From: Ewingella sp049889095
GTDB taxonomy: Bacteria > Pseudomonadota > Gammaproteobacteria > Enterobacterales > Enterobacteriaceae
Assembly (NCBI GenBank): GCA_049889095.1
Contig: JBLJFK010000001.1
DNA: 64,000 nt
Reading direction: 5' to 3' (one strand)
Positions 35,526 through 44,583 of the stretch are shown here, in pieces. Under the pieces are notes generated by a model. The model was not told the origin of the DNA and searched no databases. It saw only the letters and a program-made list of their open reading frames with translations. A program made the position numbers and the translations under genes. Each line of letters begins with the position of its first letter. The stretch's first letter is position 1.

Positions 35526-35540
35526 GTTGAGTTGAGTTGA
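35516..35540 (+). repeat. Pentanucleotide tandem repeat (GTTGA)x5 over the chrA stop
   Basis: Five exact GTTGA units span the last codons and the stop of the second CHR gene. Every frame of the unit contains TGA or meets it soon, so slippage would change the tail only slightly. Confidence 0.9.
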
Positions 35541-35541
35541 T

Positions 35542-35566
35542 AAAAAAGGCTGCCCACTGGCAGCCT
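35542..35566 (-). terminator. Terminator of the Bor-like gene
   Basis: An AGGCTGCC / GGCAGCCT stem (loop CACT) is followed on the minus strand by six U. It lies 22 bp past the bor-like stop. Confidence 0.85.
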
Positions 35567-35587
35567 GAGTCAATCAATTAGTTCGAC

Positions 35588-35875
35588 TTAAGAACAGTAA
35601 ACACGTGCTTCACGTGGGGTATAAATCCCGAAAGTTACCAGACCCAGAAGGCCGTTCACGAAAGTCTGTTGCGTTTCAACACGTACCACTTTTTCCGCGC
35701 CGCCGCATACTTTCGCAGCATCAATGGATTTTTTCTGACCAATACCGCTAACAAAGAAGTGATGCGTGGTCACTTGCTTAGGTGTGGTCGCAATCCCCTG
35801 ATCCATATTGAAAGTTTGCTGCGCACAGCCGGATAACAGTACGGCAACGGCCGCAGCTAAAATAACCTTATTCAT
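35588..35875 (-). CDS. bor: Bor-family serum-resistance lipoprotein
   Basis: A 95-residue lipoprotein with lipobox LLSGC (Cys17). The mature part is very close to phage lambda Bor and plasmid Iss: THHFFVSGIGQKK, AKVCGGAEKVV, TQQTFVNGLLG, and GIYTPREARVYCS. Bor is a lysogenic-conversion outer-membrane lipoprotein. No phage structural or integration genes are nearby, so it is either a resident chromosomal copy or a relic. A terminator follows. Confidence 0.92.
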   Translation of the reverse strand: MNKVILAAAVAVLLSGCAQQTFNMDQGIATTPKQVTTHHFFVSGIGQKKSIDAAKVCGGAEKVVRVETQQTFVNGLLGLVTFGIYTPREARVYCS

Positions 35876-36161
35876 GAAAATCCCTTATAGAAGGCCAAAA
35901 CGACCATTAAATATCGATAACAGTCTGCGGATGCTCCCGCTTACAGAAACGGGCTGCAGTCGTTGACTAATTTAGGTTATCGGACGATTCAGGCAGAAGT
36001 TTAGATCAGGTTTTAAAATTAACATACTTAATGTGCTTTTTATTTGAGAAGCCGATCTCAACATTCATCCTGCAAATAGGCTATTGATTGAACATCGATT
36101 TTCTCTATATACCCACTTTAGATATCAACTCTTTATATATCAAAAAAAGTTAAGGATGATG

Positions 36162-38120
36162 ATGAATAGTAAACCTCTGAGCCTGGCTGTTTCTGCCCTC
36201 CTGCTTTCTGCGACTGCCTCTGCCGACAACACTCAGCCCGATCTCAGCCAGCGTGAAGTAACGTTACTGAGCGTCGATGGCTTGCAGTTCAAAGATCTCA
36301 ACCACTCAGAAAAACTCGAACCCTACGAAGACTGGCGGTTGACTCCAGAAGAGCGCGCAGCAGATCTGGTGAAGCACATGACGCTGGAAGAAAAAGCGGG
36401 CGCGATGATGCACGGGTCCGCGCCGACGGCCAACAGCCCGGTGGGTGCAGGAACACATTACGATATTGAAGCCGCGAAAAAGATGATTGCCGGAGCGAAA
36501 GTAAACAGCCTGATCACCCGTCTGTCGGCGGATGACCCGGCAGTGATGGCGGAAGAAAATAACAAACTTCAACAGATCGCCGAAGGCACGCGGCTGGGTA
36601 TTCCAGTCACCATCAGCAGCGATCCGCGCAACTCGTTCGAATATCTTATCGGCGCCAGCACCTCATCCGGCAAATTCACCCAGTGGCCGGAGACGTTAGG
36701 TCTGGCCGCGATTGGCGATGAGAAAGTGACCCGCCGCTATGCCGACATCGTCCGTCAGGAGTATCTGGCCGCCGGGATCCGGGAAGCGCTGTCACCGCAG
36801 GCAGATCTGGCAACCGAACCACGCTGGGCGCGTATCAGCGGAACATTCGGTGAAGATCCGACCCGCGTTCACAACATGGTGCGCGGTTATGTTGAAGGTA
36901 TGCAAAACGGCGCAGACGGCCTGAATCAGGGCAGCGTGATTTCAGTGGTGAAACACTGGGTCGGTTACGGCGCAGCCGAAAATGGCTTCGACAGCCACAA
37001 CGCCTATGGCAAGAACGCCATCTTTCCCGGCAACAATCTTAAAGAACATATTTATCCGTTCACCGGTGCATTTGAAGTCAACGTCGCCAGCGTAATGCCC
37101 ACCTATTCCATCTTGAAAAATGTCAACATCGAAGGCAAACCGGTGGAACAAGTAGGTGCCGGTTTCAACCATCAGCTACTCACCGACATTCTACGCGGGC
37201 AATACGGCTTCAAAGGCGTGATCCTCAGCGACTGGCTGATCACCAGCGACTGCGACGAAGAGTGTAACAACGGCGCGCAAGACAACAAAGAGCCCGTGCC
37301 GGGCGGGATGTCCTGGGGCGTTGAAGATCTGACGCCTCAGCAGCGCTTTGTCAAAGCGGTGAAAGCCGGTGTCGATCAGTTTGGTGGTGTCACCGACTCC
37401 CAGTTGCTGGTTAACGCGGTCAATGAAAAACAGCTGACTGAAGAACGCCTGAATGAGTCCGTAATGCGCATTCTTGAACAGAAATTCCAGACGGGTTTGT
37501 TTGAAAATCCGTATGTTGATGTACAAAAAGCGGTGCAAACCATAGGCCGAGCGGACTGGCAGAAAGAAGCTAACGCGGCACAAGGGCACTCGCTGGTGTT
37601 ACTGCAAAATACCGATGATGTATTACCGCTCAAGAAAGGCAAAAAAATCTGGCTGTATGGCATCGAACCAAAGGCGGCACAAGCGGCTGGTTTCATCGTA
37701 GTTGATTCTCCAGAGAAGGCGGATGTGGCCTTAATTCGCACACAAACACCGCATGAGAAATTGCATGAGAGCTGGTTCTTTGGCAAGCGTCATCATGAAG
37801 GTTCGCTGGCGTTTACCGATGATAATGTCGATTATCAAGCGATCGTTAATGCCAGTAAACATGTGCCGACGGTCGTCACCGTTTACCTCGACCGCCCAGC
37901 CATTCTGACTAACGTCAAAGAAAAAGCCAAAGCCATTGTGGGCAACTTCGGCGTCAGCGATACCGTACTGTTCACCCGCCTGACCAGCGGAGAAGCGTTC
38001 ACTGGAAAACTCCCATTTGAGCTGCCCTCCTCAATGGCTGCGATACGCAAACAGAAGTCGGACATGCCGCATGACAGTGAATCCCCTCTGTATGAAATTG
38101 GCTTTGGGCTTTCGCGGTAA
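36162..38120 (+). CDS. Periplasmic GH3 beta-glucosidase / beta-xylosidase (BgxA-like)
   Basis: A 652-residue glycoside hydrolase family 3 enzyme with an N-terminal signal peptide (MNSKPLSLAVSALLLSATASA). The catalytic (beta/alpha)8 part includes GIPVTISSDPRNSFEY, LSPQADLATEPRWAR, VVKHWVGYGAAENGFDSH, and the nucleophile Asp in GVILSDWLIT. The accessory acid/base domain follows and is shorter than in BglX. Overall it resembles the Dickeya BgxA type. It should release glucose or xylose from beta-linked glycosides in the periplasm. I chose the third of three consecutive ATG codons, placed seven bases after AAGG. Confidence 0.88.
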   Translation: MNSKPLSLAVSALLLSATASADNTQPDLSQREVTLLSVDGLQFKDLNHSEKLEPYEDWRLTPEERAADLVKHMTLEEKAGAMMHGSAPTANSPVGAGTHYDIEAAKKMIAGAKVNSLITRLSADDPAVMAEENNKLQQIAEGTRLGIPVTISSDPRNSFEYLIGASTSSGKFTQWPETLGLAAIGDEKVTRRYADIVRQEYLAAGIREALSPQADLATEPRWARISGTFGEDPTRVHNMVRGYVEGMQNGADGLNQGSVISVVKHWVGYGAAENGFDSHNAYGKNAIFPGNNLKEHIYPFTGAFEVNVASVMPTYSILKNVNIEGKPVEQVGAGFNHQLLTDILRGQYGFKGVILSDWLITSDCDEECNNGAQDNKEPVPGGMSWGVEDLTPQQRFVKAVKAGVDQFGGVTDSQLLVNAVNEKQLTEERLNESVMRILEQKFQTGLFENPYVDVQKAVQTIGRADWQKEANAAQGHSLVLLQNTDDVLPLKKGKKIWLYGIEPKAAQAAGFIVVDSPEKADVALIRTQTPHEKLHESWFFGKRHHEGSLAFTDDNVDYQAIVNASKHVPTVVTVYLDRPAILTNVKEKAKAIVGNFGVSDTVLFTRLTSGEAFTGKLPFELPSSMAAIRKQKSDMPHDSESPLYEIGFGLSR

Positions 38121-38130
38121 AAACCGTTTT

Positions 38131-38814
38131 CTAACCGGTAACCCGCGCCAGCACAAAACCATCCCAGCCTTTGCTGCCGACGGTTTGCAACGCGGTGGCC
38201 GTTAAACGCGGCTCCCGCTCAATCATCTCAATAAAGCGACGCACGCCCTGAACACGGGCATCGTCGCTGCCAGGATCCAGCACGGCACCGTCGCGCACTA
38301 CATTATCTCCGATGATTAACGTTCCCGGCTTAGACAACTTCAGTGCCCACTCTAAATACAGCGGGTTGCTGGGTTTATCGGCATCAATGAAGATCAGATC
38401 AAAGGGTGCTTCTGCCTCCAGTAAAGGCAAGGTGTTGGACGCAGCGCCAACGTGCAGCGTAATTTTGTCCTGTAAACCTGCCAGCCGGATATTAACCTGC
38501 GCGATTTGAGCATGATGCGGGTCGGCTTCCAATGTCACCACATGACCAGAGTCAGGTATCGACCGCGCCAACCAGATGGTGCTGTATGCGCCCAACGTGC
38601 CGATTTCCAGCACTCTATGTGCGCCGATCATTTGTGCAAAAAATGCCAGTAATTTCCCCTGATTCGGTGCGACGTCATGAGCAGGCAAACCACCTTCGAG
38701 GTTATTTTTGAGTACCTGATCTAAAATCGGGTCATCTTCAATTAAATGGCTGACCAAATAATTATCGACCTGAGTCCATTTCTCACTGTATTGCTCCGCG
38801 CTTAGCTGAATCAT
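38131..38814 (-). CDS. SAM-dependent O-methyltransferase (caffeoyl-CoA/catechol type)
   Basis: A 227-residue class I methyltransferase of the O-methyltransferase 3 family. SAM-binding motif I is VLEIGTLGAYSTIWLAR. The metal-binding Asp motif is LIFIDADKPSNPLYLEW, followed by GTLIIGDNVVRDGAV. Family members methylate catechols or similar diols using Mg2+. The ATG at 38814 has GGGGAG upstream; a longer frame to 38913 is not supported. It is convergent with the GH3 gene, with a 10-bp gap. Confidence 0.88.
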   Translation of the reverse strand: MIQLSAEQYSEKWTQVDNYLVSHLIEDDPILDQVLKNNLEGGLPAHDVAPNQGKLLAFFAQMIGAHRVLEIGTLGAYSTIWLARSIPDSGHVVTLEADPHHAQIAQVNIRLAGLQDKITLHVGAASNTLPLLEAEAPFDLIFIDADKPSNPLYLEWALKLSKPGTLIIGDNVVRDGAVLDPGSDDARVQGVRRFIEMIEREPRLTATALQTVGSKGWDGFVLARVTG

Positions 38815-39241
38815 TCCGGCTCCCCATAGTGAATCTCTATTTTTGAAAAACGCACTATTAAAGCTAATACCCTTCCTGCCTGTTTGTTTAGATTTTTTCA
38901 CGGAATATCTCATCCCTGATGCCGTGAGACAGTCACAAATGTGACATTGCCCAAGATGGCTTTATTCATTTTTGAACACTAATCCCATAATTTTCATGCG
39001 GATAAAAATTCATGCACTTCACAAGTTTTGAAGAAAGTTCACTTGAATTTGTAAAATAATAATGATAATAGTTATCATTATGTTTACCATTGCCATGGCG
39101 AATCCTAAAAGAACCTTTCGCCACTGGCGGGGATTTTCGCGCGAAAACAGTCGGTGTTTGCGCTTAGTTTTTAGACGTCAGACATGCAATTAATTAATTC
39201 ATCACTCCATTTTCTACTCAGAATTCATAGGAACTTTGAAC
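38815..39241. other. Intergenic region holding the Fur-controlled promoter of the TonB receptor
   Basis: The only strong signal is the Fur box at 39060-39080. The rest is AT-rich and gene-free. Confidence 0.6.
39060..39080. promoter_or_regulatory. Fur box upstream of the TonB-dependent receptor
   Basis: TAATGATAA and TTATCATTA form a perfect inverted repeat around TAG. It is preceded by more AATAAT sequence, so overlapping GATAAT-type hexamers are present as in Fur operators. It lies 162 bp upstream of the receptor start. Confidence 0.88.
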
Positions 39242-41359
39242 ATGTTGTTGGCCTTCCCTCTTAAGCGTTCGGTACTGTTGTGTGCCGTCGCTCTGACGCT
39301 TCCTGCTGCCTCTTTCGCGGAAGAAACTGTGGTTGTAACCTCAGCACCGGTGCAAACCGCCGATACTCCAACCCAGGGGTACAATGCGAAAACCAGCCGG
39401 ACCGCCACCAAGACAGATCAGCCGATAATGACCACTGGCCAGGCCATATCCGTCGTAACGCGTCAGCAGATGGACGACCAGAACGCCACCACCGTCAACG
39501 CCGCGCTGAACTACACGCCGGGCGTATTTACCAACTTTGCCGGTGGCGCAACGCGCTATGACACTATCTCCCTGCGCGGTTTCCACGGCGGTGACGTCAA
39601 CAATACCTTCCTCGATGGCCTGCGTATTTTGAGCGATGGCGGCAGCTATAACTCCATTCAGGTTGATCCCTGGTTCCTCGAACGTATCGATGTGATCAAA
39701 GGCCCTTCATCTGCGCTGTATGGTCAAAGCATTCCTGGCGGTCTGGTGATGGAAACCACCAAACGCCCACAGTTCAGTGAAGAAGGTCACTTCCGCCTTT
39801 CCGGCGGGACGCAAGATACCCAAGGCGGCGCATTCGACTACACCAACGCCATCAACGATCAGTGGGCGTTCCGCCTGACGGGGATGACCCGCAGCAGCGA
39901 TACCCAATACGATCATCAGCGTGAAGAGCGTTATGCCATTTCCCCACAGCTGATGTGGCAGCCGGATGAAAATACCTCGCTGTTACTGCGCGCCTACCTG
40001 CAAAAAGATCCTTCCGGTGGTTACCACGCCGCCGTGCCTGCCGACGGCAGCCTGTACGGAGATAAACTGAGCCGCGGTTTCTTTGATGGCGAGTCCTCTC
40101 TCAACCAGTTCAAACGCTGGGAGCAGATCTACAGCTACGAATTCCGCCACGCTTTCAACGACGTGTGGTCGTTCCGCCAGAATGCCAACTATACGCACTC
40201 CAACACTGAACTGGATCAGGTCTATCAGGCGGGCTGGAACGCGGACCGTACCCTGATGAACCGCTACTACTCCGGTGAAACCTCGTCACTGAACAGCGTC
40301 GCCGTCGATAACCAGCTGGAAGCCGATTTCGCTACCGGCGAGCTAGAACATAAAGTGGTGGTCGGTTTCGATTACTCCTACTTTATGAATGACCTGAAAT
40401 CCCTGAGCGCAACAGCCAGCACGCTTAATCCTTACACCGGCTATACCGGTGGACCGGGTCTGGATTATTACAGCAGTAAAACCGGCCAAAACCGTTATGA
40501 GCAAATGGGCACCTATTTGCAGGATGATATGGTATGGAATCAGTGGCACCTGACGCTTTCCGGCCGCTATGACACGCTGAAAACTAAAACGGCGGCAGTA
40601 GACAGCATTGCACTCACTGACGTCACCACCGAGCGAACTGACCGCCATTTCAATAGCCGAGCCTCATTGTTGTATGCGTTTGAAAACGGCATCTCGCCTT
40701 ACGTGAGTTACAGCCAGGCCATGACCCCGTCTTCCCTGCCAGGTCCGAACAATACCTTGCTGAAACCAATGCAGAGCGAGCAGTACGAAGCCGGGATCAA
40801 ATACCAACCAGTGGGAACGTCAGATCTCTATACCGCCGCGTTGTTTGACCTGACTCAGGATGACGTGGGTAACCGTGTTGTGGTAGGCAGCTACTATGAG
40901 CCGGCAGGAAAAGTGCGTTCGCAAGGCCTTGAGCTGGAAGCCAAAAAGCAGGTGACAGAACGCTTCAACATTATGGCGGGTTATACGTACAACAAAGTAC
41001 GTCTGGATGATGCTACCGAGAACAACGGCAACACGCCTTACGTAACGCCGAAGCAGATGGCCTCTATCTGGGGTCAGTACAACACGCCGGCAGGCGTGGA
41101 TCTGGGAGCGGGCGTGCGTTATATCGGTACCCAGTGGGCTGATAATGAAAACACCCAGCATATGCCTTCCGCCACACTGGTCGATGCTTCAGTACGTATG
41201 AATTTGGCGCAGTTTAACCCGCAACTAAAAGGCGCTTATGTGCAGTTGAATGCCAATAACCTGTTCGACAAGAAATATGTCGCCGCCTGTTATGGTACCA
41301 GCTACTGCTACTGGGGCCAGGAGCGTACCGTCGTAGCAACCGTCGGGTATGATTTCTGA
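39242..41359 (+). CDS. TonB-dependent hydroxamate-siderophore receptor (FhuA/FoxA family)
   Basis: A 705-residue outer-membrane receptor with a signal peptide (LLCAVALTLPAASFA) and a TonB box region (ETVVVTSAP). The plug domain carries ALNYTPGV, SLRGF and IDVIKGPSSALYG. The 22-strand barrel ends NANNLFDKKYVAACYG to VATVGYDF. The late Cys pair (AACYGTSYCYWG) matches FhuA/FoxA-type siderophore receptors, so a hydroxamate such as ferrioxamine or ferrichrome is the likely ligand. Exact specificity is not decidable from sequence. The ATG at 39242 follows AGGA; expression should be Fur-repressed. Confidence 0.9.
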   Translation: MLLAFPLKRSVLLCAVALTLPAASFAEETVVVTSAPVQTADTPTQGYNAKTSRTATKTDQPIMTTGQAISVVTRQQMDDQNATTVNAALNYTPGVFTNFAGGATRYDTISLRGFHGGDVNNTFLDGLRILSDGGSYNSIQVDPWFLERIDVIKGPSSALYGQSIPGGLVMETTKRPQFSEEGHFRLSGGTQDTQGGAFDYTNAINDQWAFRLTGMTRSSDTQYDHQREERYAISPQLMWQPDENTSLLLRAYLQKDPSGGYHAAVPADGSLYGDKLSRGFFDGESSLNQFKRWEQIYSYEFRHAFNDVWSFRQNANYTHSNTELDQVYQAGWNADRTLMNRYYSGETSSLNSVAVDNQLEADFATGELEHKVVVGFDYSYFMNDLKSLSATASTLNPYTGYTGGPGLDYYSSKTGQNRYEQMGTYLQDDMVWNQWHLTLSGRYDTLKTKTAAVDSIALTDVTTERTDRHFNSRASLLYAFENGISPYVSYSQAMTPSSLPGPNNTLLKPMQSEQYEAGIKYQPVGTSDLYTAALFDLTQDDVGNRVVVGSYYEPAGKVRSQGLELEAKKQVTERFNIMAGYTYNKVRLDDATENNGNTPYVTPKQMASIWGQYNTPAGVDLGAGVRYIGTQWADNENTQHMPSATLVDASVRMNLAQFNPQLKGAYVQLNANNLFDKKYVAACYGTSYCYWGQERTVVATVGYDF

Positions 41360-41383
41360 TAGTGGTTTAAACGTTTAAAATGC

Positions 41384-41410
41384 AAAACCGGCAAATCTGC
41401 CGGTTTTTTT
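41384..41410 (+). terminator. Terminator of the TonB-dependent receptor
   Basis: AAAACCGGCA / TGCCGGTTTT stem followed by eight T, 24 bp after the stop. Confidence 0.9.
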
Positions 41411-41664
41411 TCAGCTAAAATGTAAAATGTTTGCCACCAATCTGGTAAAAAATGCAGTCTCTTGAGGGAACTTTTCACACTTGCTGAGAAAGCTTTGGCC
41501 TGTTTGAAATAAATCCTTATACTTAGCGGCCCAGAAATGTGATTAGTTACACATCTTGATTCCCTATCAGGCTCATGTGTATCTACAATACTCATCCGGT
41601 TGTGTAACGCCGGGGGAACAACCTGACAACAACTGCCGGTGTGGCAATAACAACCAACGAAAAT

Positions 41665-42585
41665 ATGAAAATGAGCATTCGCGCGATCTTTACTATGGTT
41701 TTGGCAGTTGCTGCGTACAGCCAGGCAGCCTCTGCCGTGGTCTATCCTCTCCCGGCCAATAATGGGCGGTTAATCGGGGAGAACATCACCGTTACCGTTC
41801 CAGAAAACAGCAAATTACCGCTGGAAAGTTATGCTGCACAGTTCCAGATGGGCCTGAGCAACATGCTTGAAGCTAACCCAGGTGTGGATCCTTTCCTGCC
41901 AACACCAGGGACTGTGTTAACCATTCCACATCAGTTGATCCTGCCAGATACCCCACACGAAGGCGTGGTTATCAATAGCGCTGAGATGCGTCTGTACTAC
42001 TACCCGAAAGGCAGTAATACCGTCGTGGTCCTGCCGATCGGCATCGGCGAACTGGGTAAAGACACCCCACTGAACTGGGTGACCACTATCCAGCGTAAGA
42101 AAGCGGGCCCGACCTGGACCCCAACCGCAAAAATGCATGAAGAATATGCAGCACGCGGTGAAGTCCTGCCAGCCGTCTTCCCTGCTGGCCCGGACAACCC
42201 GATGGGCCTGTATGCACTATACGTTGGTCGTCTTTATGCCGTGCACGGCACCAATGCCAACTTTGGTATCGGTCTGCGCGTGAGCCACGGCTGTGTACGT
42301 CTGCGTGATGCTGATATCAAATGGTTGTATGACAACGTGCCACAAGGCACTCGTGTACAGTTTATCAACGAGCCGCTGAAGGCAACCGTTGAGCCAGGTG
42401 GCAAGCGTTATGTAGAGATCCACAACCCACTGTCAGCGAATGAGCAAGAGTTTGACTCTCAAGAGCCAATCCCTGTTTCCCTGACCGGTAAAGTTGGTGC
42501 CATCGCTATGGACCCTAGCGTCAATCAGACTGTGGTTCAGCGTGCCATCGAACTGCGTTCAGGTATGCCAACGCTGGTGAATTAA
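41665..42585 (+). CDS. ldtB: L,D-transpeptidase LdtB (YbiS): attaches Braun lipoprotein to peptidoglycan
   Basis: A 306-residue periplasmic YkuD-domain enzyme that links Lpp or meso-DAP stems. The signal peptide is MKMSIRAIFTMVLAVAAYSQAASA. The LysM-like middle contains QMGLSNMLEANPGVDPFLP. The catalytic Cys210 and His lie in VSHGCVRLRDADI, and AVHGTNANFGIG precedes it. Long identity to E. coli YbiS (LYYYPKGSNTVVVLPIGIG, KKAGPTWTPTAKMHEEY) supports the LdtB name over other paralogues. The start is uncertain between 41641, 41665 and 41671. A strong terminator follows. Confidence 0.92.
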   Translation: MKMSIRAIFTMVLAVAAYSQAASAVVYPLPANNGRLIGENITVTVPENSKLPLESYAAQFQMGLSNMLEANPGVDPFLPTPGTVLTIPHQLILPDTPHEGVVINSAEMRLYYYPKGSNTVVVLPIGIGELGKDTPLNWVTTIQRKKAGPTWTPTAKMHEEYAARGEVLPAVFPAGPDNPMGLYALYVGRLYAVHGTNANFGIGLRVSHGCVRLRDADIKWLYDNVPQGTRVQFINEPLKATVEPGGKRYVEIHNPLSANEQEFDSQEPIPVSLTGKVGAIAMDPSVNQTVVQRAIELRSGMPTLVN

Positions 42586-42605
42586 TTCAGCTTCACCTGC
42601 AGTAG

Positions 42606-42634
42606 AAAGCTCCTCATATGAGGAGCTTTTTTTT
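42606..42634 (+). terminator. Terminator of ldtB
   Basis: AAAGCTCCTCAT / ATGAGGAGCTTT stem with eight T following, 20 bp after the ldtB stop. Confidence 0.92.
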
Positions 42635-42666
42635 GGCCCCACCCCGCTTTCCTCTTTAAATGTTCA

Positions 42667-42684
42667 ATGTCATAAAGTCGTCAT
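42667..42684 (+). promoter_or_regulatory. Pho box of phoA (PhoB-binding)
   Basis: ATGTCATAAAGTCGTCAT matches the E. coli phoA Pho box CTGTCATAAAGTTGTCAC at all but four positions. A -10-like TAAGAT follows at the expected distance. Confidence 0.85.
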
Positions 42685-42768
42685 GCTACTGACTTAAGAT
42701 CCCGTGTAACAAAGTAAGACAAGTTGTGTCTTTTCTTATCTGACGTTCTACTACACGGAGTTTTCTTT

Positions 42769-44187
42769 ATGTATCAGCCTGTTTCTCTTATCTCTCGTGC
42801 GGTTGTTGCCGCTCTGCTCCTCACTTCTACGCAGGCTGCACTTGCCGACGCGTCTATGACGTCCCGCGCAGCCACTGGCAATATCACTGAACAGGGCGGT
42901 GCACGCCGTCTGAGCGGTGACCAGACCGAAGCGCTAAAAGCGTCGCTTTCCGATAAGACAGTAAAAAATGTGATTCTGCTGATTGGCGACGGCATGGGAG
43001 ATTCTGAAATCACCTCAGCACGAAACTACGCTGAAGGTGCCGGCGGTTATTTTAAAGGTATTGATGCACTGCCGCTCACAGGACAATACACCCATTATTC
43101 ACTTGACAAGAAAACGCATAAACCGAACTACGTGACCGACTCTGCGGCCTCGGCAACCGCCTGGTCAACCGGGGTTAAAAGCTACAACGGTGCACTGGGC
43201 GTAGACGTCAATGGTAAAGATCATGACACCTTGCTTGAGCTGGCTAAAGCGGCAGGTTTTGCTACCGGCAACGTCTCTACCGCCGAATTGCAGGATGCCA
43301 CCCCAGCGGCACAGATCTCGCACGTCACCTCGCGTAAGTGCTATGGGCCCGAAGAAACCAGTGAAAAATGCCCAACTAACGCGTTGGAAAATGGCGGTCG
43401 CGGCTCGATTACTGAGCAGTTGCTGAAAAGCCGCGCAGACGTCACGCTCGGTGGCGGGGCAAAATCCTTCAGCCAGCTAGCTAAAAGCGGTGAGTTTCAG
43501 GGGAAATCACTGAAAGATCAGGCCATCGCGCAGGGTTATCAATGGGTAGAGAATGCAGATGAGCTGAAAGCGGTGGTACTCGCAGATCAGCAAAAACCCC
43601 TTCTGGGTCTGTTTTCTGCGGGCAATATGCCGGTGCGCTGGAGCGGGCCAAAAGCCAGCTATCATGGCAATCTCGACAAGCCAGCAGTTACCTGTGAAAC
43701 CAATCCGCTACGCACTAAGGATATCCCTACGCTGGCAGCCATGACCGAAAAGGCCATCGATTTACTGAAATCGCAACCAAAAGGTTTCTTCTTGCAAGTG
43801 GAAGGCGCATCGATTGATAAACAAGATCACGCGGCCAACCCATGCGGTCAGTTCGGCGAAACTGTCGACCTCGACGAGGCTGTACAGAAAGCGCTCGAGT
43901 TTGCCCGTAAAGAGGGCAATACGCTGGTCATTGTGACCGCTGACCATGCCCATTCCAGCCAGATCATTGAAACTGATGCCAAAGCACCAGGCCTCACGCA
44001 AACGCTGACCACCAAAGATGGTGCACCGATGACAATCAGCTACGGTAACTCGGAGGAGGATTCGCAGGGCCACACAGGAACACAGCTGCGTATTGCTGCC
44101 TATGGTCCACATGCCGCCAACGTCGCGGGCCTGACTGACCAGACCGATCTGTTCTTCACCATGAAAAATGCCATGGCGATTAAATAA
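42769..44187 (+). CDS. phoA: Alkaline phosphatase
   Basis: A 472-residue periplasmic phosphomonoesterase with signal peptide SLISRAVVAALLLTSTQAALA. The nucleophile Ser125 is in VTDSAASATAW. Metal ligands are visible in LIGDGMGDSE, in the Asp and His of EGASIDKQDHAANP, and in VTADHAHSSQ. The pair of disulfides expected from E. coli (SRKCYGPEETSEKCP and VTCETNP...NPCG) is present. A Pho box and -10 lie upstream, so PhoB induction at low phosphate is expected. GGAG precedes the ATG at 42769. Confidence 0.95.
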   Translation: MYQPVSLISRAVVAALLLTSTQAALADASMTSRAATGNITEQGGARRLSGDQTEALKASLSDKTVKNVILLIGDGMGDSEITSARNYAEGAGGYFKGIDALPLTGQYTHYSLDKKTHKPNYVTDSAASATAWSTGVKSYNGALGVDVNGKDHDTLLELAKAAGFATGNVSTAELQDATPAAQISHVTSRKCYGPEETSEKCPTNALENGGRGSITEQLLKSRADVTLGGGAKSFSQLAKSGEFQGKSLKDQAIAQGYQWVENADELKAVVLADQQKPLLGLFSAGNMPVRWSGPKASYHGNLDKPAVTCETNPLRTKDIPTLAAMTEKAIDLLKSQPKGFFLQVEGASIDKQDHAANPCGQFGETVDLDEAVQKALEFARKEGNTLVIVTADHAHSSQIIETDAKAPGLTQTLTTKDGAPMTISYGNSEEDSQGHTGTQLRIAAYGPHAANVAGLTDQTDLFFTMKNAMAIK

Positions 44188-44208
44188 CGATTTTCTTTTC
44201 CCCCAAGA

Positions 44209-44238
44209 TCAATAATCCGGCTGTTGCCGGATTATTGA
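44209..44238 (+). terminator. Probable terminator of phoA
   Basis: A 13-bp stem TCAATAATCCGGC / GCCGGATTATTGA with loop TGTT lies 21 bp after the phoA stop. The U run is poor (TTAAATT). Confidence 0.65.
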
Positions 44239-44445
44239 TTAAATTAACGCCACAGACTTATGTAACCCCTCACAGATGCATGGTTTCCGCTAAGCGATTG
44301 CGGTATAGTTTCGTCCGCTGCGGCACATCCGCAGCCGGGATTTGCACCCTGGATAACACAGCGTCGATATGTAGATTGCATTTATATATCGAAGCCTTAG
44401 CACACCTTTTGTTTATTAACTGTTCACGTAATAAGCAATGCTTCT

Positions 44446-44556
44446 ATGGTGGCTCAGGCGGGGCAGCCTTCGGGCTGGCCGGTGATCCGTTGTGGCCGGT
44501 AGTGCAAACTCCGTCTGGGCTACCACCCAAGAGATTTGCACCTTTTGGTGGTAGTA
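44446..44556 (+). ncRNA. C4-antisense-RNA-like structured leader with self-complementary targets
   Basis: The region folds into several mutually exclusive helices. GGTGG-CTCAG (44448-44457) pairs with CTGGG and CCACC (44515-44519, 44523-44527). CAGCC-TTCG-GGCTG (44464-44477) is a UUCG-loop hairpin. GTGCAAACTC (44502-44511) is complementary to GAGATTTGCAC (44531-44541). CTACCACC (44520-44527) is complementary to GGTGGTAG (44547-44554). The last two sense segments lie 30-50 nt before the start of the Nlp-type gene. This two-part complementarity (a'/a and b'/b) is how the C4 RNA of phages P1 and P7 controls its downstream target, and C4-like RNAs occur widely in enterobacterial prophages. The match to that family is from memory. 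Confidence 0.55.
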
Positions 44557-44583
44557 AAGTTCGTTTTGCAACGGAGAATGCGA

